A stretch of DNA of 64,000 bases from Roseiarcus sp963770275. GTDB lineage: Bacteria; Pseudomonadota; Alphaproteobacteria; Rhizobiales; Beijerinckiaceae. Positions 58,512-64,000 of this stretch are shown piece after piece (within the stretch, counting starts at the first letter, position 1; each line of letters opens with the position of its first letter). The notes beneath the pieces are model-generated. The model saw only the letters and a program-made list of their open reading frames with translations. It was not told where the DNA came from and did no database searches. The translations under genes and the position numbers were made by a program. The stretch spans positions 30,385 to 94,384 of the forward strand of contig CAVYPD010000041.1 of assembly GCA_963770275.1 (NCBI GenBank), written 5' to 3'.

Positions 58512-59819
58512 CTACTTGATGTAGCCCGCCTTCGTCATGATGCTGGTGGTCGACGCCTGCGACTTCTCAAGCGCGTCCCCTACCGTAGTCGAGCCGCTGA
58601 GAGCGGCGGCAATGTTTTGCCCTACGTTCGTCCCGATGCCCTGGAATTCCGGAATGGTGACGAACTGCACGCCTGTGTACGGGACCGGATCTTTTGTCGC
58701 ACGAGTTGGGTCGGCCACCATAATTGCGTTCAGCACGATCGGGGCGAATGGGGCCGCCCTCTGATACGCAGGGTTCTCATAGGTTGACTTGCGCGTGCCG
58801 GGAGGCGCCGCGACCCATCCCTCCGTGTCGCCGACAAGCTTGACGTAATCCTTGGAGGTCGCCCAGCGGACGAAGTCTTTAGCGGCCGCTTCCTTCTTGG
58901 AAGAAGTCGGAATGGCGAGAGCCCAGGACCAAGCCCAGGCTGAGCCATTCGGCGTCACTTCGGTGGGTGAGACGGCGAAGCCAACTTTGTCGGCGACCTG
59001 ACTCGACTTGGGGTTGGAGACGCGCCCGGCGGCGGAAGTCGCGTCGATCCACATCGCACACTTGCCACCGGAAAACAGGGCCTGGTTCTCGTTGAACCCG
59101 TTTGCGGAAGCGCCTGGCGGTCCGTCGGCCTTCATAATATCGACGTAGTAGGTGATCGCCGTCTCCCAGGGCTGCGAAGTCAGCTGCGGCTTCCACTGCA
59201 TGTCAAACCATTCGCCGCCATTGGTGTTCACCAACGTGCCAAGGAAGGCCATATTCTCGCCCCATCCCGGCTTTCCGCGCAGGCAGATTCCATAGACACC
59301 GCTCGCCTTGTCGGTAAGCTTGTCCGCGAACTGTTTGATTTGCTCGTACGTTGGATGCTCCGGCATCGTGAGGCCGGCCTTCTCAAACAAATCCTTCCGA
59401 TACATCGTAAAGGAGCTCTCAGCGTAGAAAGGCACGGCGTAGAGCTTACCGTCGACCGATAGTCCCGACTTCACGGGCGCGAGCAGATCGTCATAGTCGT
59501 AGTCCTTGAAATCATCCAGGCTGGTGAGCCAACCCTTTTTGCCCCAGATCGGCGTTTCGTAGGCGCCGATCGTAATCACGTCGAATTGACCGCCCTTCGT
59601 TGCAATATCGGTCGTGACCTTCTGACGGAGGACGTTCTCCTCCAGGATCACCCAATTTATCTTGTTCCCGGTCCGCTGCTCCCATTTCGACGACAGCTTC
59701 TGCATGATGATCATGTCGTCGTTGTTCACTGTCGCGATCGTCAAGGTCTCTGCGTTGACGAAGGTCACACAACCCGCGGCGAGCGCGACGCCAACCGCCA
59801 TAGCTCTAAACCCAATCAT
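58512..59819 (-). CDS. Polyol-binding periplasmic protein (SmoE-like, family 1)
   Basis: Binding protein of 435 aa. GAGGAGAGG precedes ATG 59819; signal MAVGVALAAGCVTFVNA/E. The mature start TLTIATVNNDDMIIMQKLSS, VILEENVLRQKVTTDIATKG, FDVITIGAYETPIWGKKGWL and AVPFYAESSFTMYRKDLFEK is the sorbitol/mannitol-binding (SmoE) pattern. First gene of the polyol operon. The permease and ATPase genes that normally follow (smoF, smoG, smoK) are absent here, replaced directly by an SDR. Confidence 0.9.
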   Translation of the reverse strand: MIGFRAMAVGVALAAGCVTFVNAETLTIATVNNDDMIIMQKLSSKWEQRTGNKINWVILEENVLRQKVTTDIATKGGQFDVITIGAYETPIWGKKGWLTSLDDFKDYDYDDLLAPVKSGLSVDGKLYAVPFYAESSFTMYRKDLFEKAGLTMPEHPTYEQIKQFADKLTDKASGVYGICLRGKPGWGENMAFLGTLVNTNGGEWFDMQWKPQLTSQPWETAITYYVDIMKADGPPGASANGFNENQALFSGGKCAMWIDATSAAGRVSNPKSSQVADKVGFAVSPTEVTPNGSAWAWSWALAIPTSSKKEAAAKDFVRWATSKDYVKLVGDTEGWVAAPPGTRKSTYENPAYQRAAPFAPIVLNAIMVADPTRATKDPVPYTGVQFVTIPEFQGIGTNVGQNIAAALSGSTTVGDALEKSQASTTSIMTKAGYIK

Positions 59820-59867
59820 GGCGTTCCTCTCCTCATTTCGGACTTGACGGTTACCCCGCCCTGTGGG

Positions 59868-59935
59868 CAGCTATCAGAATGTAATGACCCTGTCAATCGT
59901 ACGTATCAGATAATCTTCACGTATGTAACACTTTA
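59868..59935. promoter_or_regulatory. Divergent promoter/operator region of the polyol operon
   Basis: On the minus strand TTGACA (59896-59891 region) lies 17 bases ahead of TAGCTG, a plausible promoter for the binding-protein gene. Just upstream are two sequences sharing ACGTAT, within ATCGTACGTATC (around 59896-59907; TACGTA is palindromic) and TTCACGTATGTAA (around 59917-59929), candidate sites for the divergent LacI-type regulator. Confidence 0.4.
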
Positions 59936-59946
59936 GGAACCGCTCC

Positions 59947-60978
59947 ATGAACGCCCGCGCTTCAGCCCGTTTTGCGCCTATTCGGACCATGGAAGAATTT
60001 TCCGTCGCGAGCGGGATTTCACGTCCAACTCTTTCGCGTTTCTTCAACGATCCCGGGAGAGTGCGGCCGACAACTCGCCAAAAAATCGAAGCGGCGATGG
60101 ACCGTTTGGGCTATCGGCCAAACCTGTTCGCGATAAATTTCAATCGTCGGAATACGAAAACCGTTGGCATCATCGTTCCCACCCTGCTGGACCCGTTCTA
60201 TGCAGCACTAGTACAAAGGATTGAGTTCCAAGCCTTAGAGGCGGGCTATTGGAGCGTGATCCAGAGTAGCCAGGGCGATCCGGATCGCGAAGCGGAAGCG
60301 GTTGCGACTCTTGTCTCCACCAAGAGCGCCGGAGCAGTGGTGGTGCCGCTTGGCGCGGCGTCGCGTAAGAACCTCTATCGGCAGATGGAAAAGGCGATGC
60401 CGCTGGTCTTCCTGGACGCGCGGGTGGACGCGGACGGAGCATTCGTTGGAACTGACAACCACGTCAGCATGACCCTAATGGTTGACTATCTCCTGCGCTC
60501 GGGCGCACCGCCGAGTTATTTCGATATGCCCGCGGTCAATCAAAACGCAACCGAACGTCGGCGGGCTTACGAATTATCAATGCTCGAACGAGACGCTCAG
60601 CCAGTAATCTTCGATGTCCCCTCTCTTGATTGGGACTTCGAGCGACTCGCTTTTCAAGAGGCTACGCGGCTTTTCAAAACTGACCCTCGGGTTGGCGGAA
60701 CGATACTGTGCGCCAACGACCGCGTTGCGTTCGGTGTGATGGCGGCCGCTTGTCAGATGGGGATTTCCGTTGGTCGGCTTGCGGACCTGCGAATTGCAGG
60801 GCACGACGATCACCCACTAAGTCAATACGCATGCCCGTCGCTGACGACGGTCGCGCAAGATGTTGATCAACTCGCGACGCTGAGCTTGGAGCGCTTAATG
60901 CAGGGAATTGCAGAGGGGGCAAACAAAAACTCCACCGATTGCCTAGAGGCCCGGCTGATCATGCGTAACTCGGCATAG
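59947..60978 (+). CDS. LacI-family regulator of the polyol operon
   Basis: Regulator of 343 aa. The HTH is TMEEFSVASGISRPTLSRFF (residues 14-33), with NDPGRVRPTTRQKIEAAMDR and a hinge near NLFAINFNRRNTKTVGIIVP. The sensor domain has TLLDPFYAALVQRIEFQALE, ILCANDRVAFGVMAAACQMG and RIAGHDDHPLSQYACPSLTT. Divergent from the operon it presumably represses. In Agrobacterium and Rhodobacter polyol loci, regulators in this position respond to the polyol or ketose. Confidence 0.87.
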   Translation: MNARASARFAPIRTMEEFSVASGISRPTLSRFFNDPGRVRPTTRQKIEAAMDRLGYRPNLFAINFNRRNTKTVGIIVPTLLDPFYAALVQRIEFQALEAGYWSVIQSSQGDPDREAEAVATLVSTKSAGAVVVPLGAASRKNLYRQMEKAMPLVFLDARVDADGAFVGTDNHVSMTLMVDYLLRSGAPPSYFDMPAVNQNATERRRAYELSMLERDAQPVIFDVPSLDWDFERLAFQEATRLFKTDPRVGGTILCANDRVAFGVMAAACQMGISVGRLADLRIAGHDDHPLSQYACPSLTTVAQDVDQLATLSLERLMQGIAEGANKNSTDCLEARLIMRNSA

Positions 60979-60979
60979 C

Positions 60980-61004
60980 GGCGCCTCAATTGTTGATCGG
61001 CGCC
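60980..61004 (+). terminator. Hairpin after the LacI gene
   Basis: GGCGCC (60980-60985) and GGCGCC (60999-61004) pair, extended by one C-G, around a 13-base AT-rich loop directly after the LacI stop codon. No clear T-run, so termination is tentative. Confidence 0.35.
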
Positions 61005-61236
61005 GTCGCGCCCGACGATCGGCTATGCTACAGCCTTCGCCTTCGGCCGAAGACCGCTTTCTCGCGCACTCCGGCCGAAGACTAGAGCCGAGGCGGCAGC
61101 GACTCAAGCCAAATCAAATGTTTGCGCAGGGAGCGGACAATGCTGCTGCCAACTACGGGCTAACACTATTAACTGCTACGATTCAAAGTAACGGGGGCGA
61201 CGCTGGCCTTACCCAGAGGCACTTCGCTAAAGCATT

Positions 61237-61443
61237 CCACACCATCCCGACGAGTGCATTGATTGCGGGGTTTGCGTGCCGGAATACCCAGTTTACGCGA
61301 TCAAGCCGGACACCGGGCCTGGGCTAGAGAAATGGTTGCGGCTGAATGCCGAATTCGTGAAAGTCTGGCCAAACGTTACGATGAAAAAACCGCCTCCGCC
61401 TGACTTTAAGGATCGGCCTCGATCATGCCCGGACCAAAAATGA
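61237..61443 (+). pseudogene. Remnant of a FdxA-type ferredoxin, one ligand cysteine lost
   Basis: The frame reads HHPDECIDCGVCVPEYPVYA, then IKPDTGPGLEKWLRLNAEFV and KVWPNVTMKKPPPPDFKDRP. This matches the C-terminal half of bacterial 7Fe ferredoxins (normally HPDECIDCGVC-x-PECP...AIKPDTEPGLEKWL). The N-terminal half with its CxxxxxxC motif is absent and no start codon precedes it. The last cluster cysteine (PECP) is replaced by Tyr (PEYP), so it could not hold the cluster. It lies between the polyol regulator and the mobile cassette. Confidence 0.75.
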
Positions 61444-61774
61444 TCTGTTCCCCGAAAACTGAACGCGCTTCGGATCAGGGACGGTCTTGGGTTTGGTTGA
61501 GCTCAAACGCAATGCGGGTCAGCGCGCTGAGGCGGCGCCACTGTCCTTTACGGTCCTTAAGAGGCAGGCAAAAGACACCTTACCCGGCTATCACCACAGT
61601 TGCGCGCCCCATGCAGGAAGGACTGGCTTTCCGTTCGAAAGTAAGCATTGGTGTCGTCGTCAGACGGCAGAGAGCGCGCGTGACCCAACGGCCCCATCGG
61701 CATTGACCGATCCGGGGCTCGTCCTGGTGAGGCCCGGATAACCCGGATCTTCGGGACGAAGGAAGGGTTAAATT
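61444..61774. other. Intergenic stretch with no recognised feature
   Basis: Short frames cross this 330-bp region (one reading LSFTVLKRQAKDTLPGYHHS), but none has a ribosome-binding site or a family I recognise. It may be remnant DNA between the ferredoxin fragment and the DUF3489 gene. Confidence 0.4.
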
Positions 61775-62347
61775 ATGAGTGTCAAACTGACCGACGCACA
61801 AGTTGTGATGATGAGCGCTGCGGGACAACGCAAGGACCATTGCTTGTCGGCGCCGGCGATCATCAAGAGGGCGCAGCTCTCAAAAAGGTCGGCGTCAAAC
61901 TGGAGAAGCTTGGTCTGGCCCGTGAGATCGGGCGAAAACTGGAGCCCCGATCTGGGCCGCCGCGATGACGCTGGACACGGTTACGCGCTCAATTGACGGC
62001 GGCCGGTTCGAAGCCATCGCCGTAGACAAGGGATCGCACGACACGATTGAGCCCAGCGCAGCGGCTCAGCGGAAGGCGCAGGTGTGCCCGGTTCGGAGAA
62101 GGCGGCCGCCGGGCTCGTGCGGTCGCCCCGCGAGACGGCAGCAGCTGGCGCTGGTGATCGGAAATGTGCAGCGCGCCAAGGGCGCGACCGTCATCGATTG
62201 ATCGAGACCACGGGATGGCTGCCGCACACGACGCGAGCGGCGCTCACTGGGCTCCGCAAACGAGGGTATGCCGTGATCCGCGAAGAGATCGGCGCTGGCG
62301 ATTTCGTCTACCGGATCTCGGACGCCCCTACTGGCGGCGGAGATGGT
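61775..62347 (+). pseudogene. DUF3489-family gene, several frameshifts
   Basis: Starts MSVKLTDAQVVMMSAAGQRK (SD GAAGGAAGGG upstream) and continues in other frames as GAALKKVGVKLEKLGLAREI, RRDDAGHGYAL, RFEAIAVDKGSHDTIEPSAA, and finally RLIETTGWLPHTTRAALTGL with GYAVIREEIGAGDFVYRISD. This is the DUF3489 order: an N-terminal winged-helix-like part and a C-terminal ATGW-type domain. At least three frame changes. The family almost always precedes DUF2924 and a serine recombinase, as here. Confidence 0.7.
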
Positions 62348-62461
62348 AGCGCACTGCCGCGCGACGCGGGCGACGGCCGTGAGCCCAGCAGAAGGCGATG
62401 CAAACGGAGTGAAGGGCATGCCTTCTGCGCGCGCAACTCCGGGCGGGCGGCGAAGCGACAG

Positions 62462-62998
62462 ATGGCGACAACGCCCGGCGCTTCGCTGCCGCTCGATGCT
62501 TCACTTCTATCGATCGTCGCCAACCTCGACGGCCTTGATCTCAATGGGTTGCGCCGTCAATGGCGCGCCCATTTGGGGGGCGAAGCGGCCGCCCATCTTT
62601 CACGCTGGCTCCTGATGAAAGTGCTCGCTTATCGGCTCCAGTCCGACGCGTTCGGCGATCTCGACGAATGGATCAGAAGAATCCTGCGCTCTGGGAAAGA
62701 GGATGGCGTCGGCGCTCCTTTCGAGCGCCGCGCGCCTCAGACGCGCGAGGGCTTGGGTTTGAAGACCGGCGCGCTGCTCATGCGTGAATGGAACGGTAGG
62801 CTCGAGCGGGTCATGATCTTGGAAGAGGGCTTCGCCTGGAACGGTCAGACCTTCGGCAGCCTGTCCCAGATCGTCAAGGCGATGACCGGGACCAAGTGGA
62901 ACGGCCATCGCTTCTTCGAGACTCCGCCAGGGAAAGACTGCGTCGGCAGACGCGGGCACGGATCGCCGAACGAGCAGAAGGGGGACCGCCTCCTATAG
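62462..62998 (+). CDS. DUF2924 protein
   Basis: A 178-aa protein: LSIVANLDGLDLNGLRRQWR, LSRWLLMKVLAYRLQSDAFG, LKTGALLMREWNGRLERVMI, LEEGFAWNGQTFGSLSQIVK and ITGT-like AMTGTKWNGHRFF. This is the DUF2924 layout, with the WxGxxFF-type ending found in proteins encoded beside phage-type recombinases. ATG 62462 chosen; an earlier start in the DUF3489 remnant is possible. Its precise job is unknown; it may assist the recombinase. Confidence 0.75.
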   Translation: MATTPGASLPLDASLLSIVANLDGLDLNGLRRQWRAHLGGEAAAHLSRWLLMKVLAYRLQSDAFGDLDEWIRRILRSGKEDGVGAPFERRAPQTREGLGLKTGALLMREWNGRLERVMILEEGFAWNGQTFGSLSQIVKAMTGTKWNGHRFFETPPGKDCVGRRGHGSPNEQKGDRLL

Positions 62999-63030
62999 AG
63001 CGAATGCCGCGTCGCCTGAGGACGCGCCGC

Positions 63031-64000
63031 CATGAAGGACCACTCGGTCAAACGCAGCTTGCGTAGCGCCATCTATACGAGGGTCTCGACCGACCAGGGG
63101 CTCAACAGGATTTCAACTCCCTTGATGCCCAACGAGAGGCTTCGGAGGCCTACATCAAAAGCCAGGCGCATGAGGGCTGGCGGCTGATCCGAGATCATTA
63201 CGACGACGGCGGCTTCTCCGGCGGGTCGATGGTTCGGCCGGCCCTGCAGAAGCTGCTCATTGACGTCCAGGCGAGACGGATCGACGTGATTGTCGTCTAT
63301 AAGGTCGATCGGCTGACCCGCTCGCTCGCCGACTTCGCCAAGCTGGTCGAGACATTCGATGCCCATGGCGTCTCTCTTCGTCTCGGTGACCCAGTCGTTC
63401 AACACCACGACCAGCATGGGGCGATTCACCCTCAATGTGCTATTGTCCTTCGCACAGTTCGAGCGGGAGGTTACGGGCGAGCAAATTCGAGACAAGATCG
63501 CCGCTTCGAAAAAGCAAGGGATGTGGATGGCCGGCGTAGTCCCACTTGGCTACCGGGTCGACGACCGCGCGTTGCATATCGTCGAGGATCATGCCGAGAT
63601 CGTGCGCTCCCTATTCAGGCGCTATCTCGAAGCGGGAAGCGTGGTGAGCCTCAAACAGCAACTCGACGCAGAGAAGGTTCGGCTTCCGATCCGCATCGAT
63701 GGCGGTGGCCGCTCGACCGGGGGCGGTTTGATCAGCCGCGGGCACATCTACAAGATCCTGTCGAACCCGATCTATGTGGGGCGGATCGCTCATAAGGGCC
63801 AAATCTACGGTGGAAACCACCCCCCGATCGTGACAGGAGAGCTGTGGGACGAGGTCAGGCAATGCCTGCACGATCATCTCGGCGCTGCGAGGACTAAGCG
63901 AACGCGCCAATCATCCGATGCGCTGCTCGCTGGCAAGCTCTATGACAACGGCGGCAACCGGATGAGCCCGACCTGGGTGAAGAAGGGATCCAAGCGCTGG
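63031..64000 (+). pseudogene. Large serine recombinase, frameshifted, runs off the right edge
   Basis: The resolvase domain opens RSLRSAIYTRVSTDQGL (catalytic Ser in RVST), then after a break near 63105 DFNSLDAQREASEAYIKSQA, and VDVIVVYKVDRLTRSLADFA-type sequence. After a second break near 63376 it continues FVSVTQSFNTTTSMGRFTLN, LLSFAQFEREVTGEQIRDKI, AASKKQGMWMAGVVPLGYRV and the recombinase domain GHIYKILSNPIYVGRIAHKG to LYDNGGNRMSPTWVKKGSKR. Both breaks are single-base. Partial at the window end. Such recombinases move prophage-like or conjugative elements. Confidence 0.8.

Noticed and set aside
61025..61327. Frame of 100 codons
   Set aside because: Overlaps the ferredoxin remnant in another frame and has no ribosome site.

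Overview
The window is GC-rich, densely packed chromosomal DNA from an alphaproteobacterium, most likely of the order Hyphomicrobiales (Rhizobiales). The evidence is protein-level resemblance: a D-allulose (psicose) 3-epimerase nearly identical in its N-terminus and core to the Agrobacterium enzyme, a SmoS-type sorbitol dehydrogenase, CUT1 and CUT2 sugar transporters with LacI regulators, and a DUF3489/DUF2924/large serine recombinase cassette. I cannot name the genus. No rRNA, tRNA or CRISPR array was found.

Layout. 1-4824: minus-strand rare-sugar operon (LacI regulator, binding protein, permease, ATPase, D-allulose 3-epimerase). 4866-13050: a D-2-hydroxyacid dehydrogenase, a dispersed iteron/hairpin repeat, then housekeeping genes (hydrolase, dusA, retropepsin-like protease, DUF1289, cobS, DUF1772) and a fluoride-response unit (fluoride riboswitch, crcB, DUF190). 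13132-29367: a plant-cell-wall arabinoside/galactoside locus with GH127, GH2 and GH51 enzymes, two CUT1 transporters, a LacI regulator and an ArsR-type regulator with a large extra domain. 29370-34924: a complete branched-chain-type (Liv) transporter with an SDR dehydrogenase. 35040-43200: a cation/proton antiporter, nth (frameshifted), an orphan Liv-type binding protein, a 3-oxoacid CoA-transferase, an SH3 protein and a second D-2-hydroxyacid dehydrogenase. 43270-48518: a second copy of the dispersed repeat, an IS5/IS427-like element and a heavily decayed CUT2 sugar transporter. 48625-53469: a Gfo/Idh/MocA oxidoreductase and an intact CUT2 transporter. 54311-60978: a polyol operon (polyol-binding protein, two SDRs, PfkB kinase, GatZ-like protein) with a divergent LacI regulator. 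61237-64000: a ferredoxin remnant followed by a decaying DUF3489/DUF2924/serine recombinase element that runs off the right end.

How the genes work together. This is mainly a carbohydrate-uptake island: six or seven ABC systems each sit beside a regulator and catabolic enzymes. The arabinoside locus has two permease/binding-protein sets but only one MalK-type ATPase, so the ATPase may be shared. The polyol operon reads as oxidation of galactitol or a related polyol to D-tagatose, phosphorylation, and conversion to fructose 6-phosphate. Several binding-protein genes are followed by strong stem-loops that probably raise binding-protein mRNA over that of the downstream genes.

A caution applies throughout. 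Many genes contain single-base frameshifts, mostly apparent insertions, including housekeeping nth. Some are probably sequencing or assembly errors. However, the transporter at 44405-48518 also has an in-frame stop and a deletion that fuses two genes, which looks like real decay.
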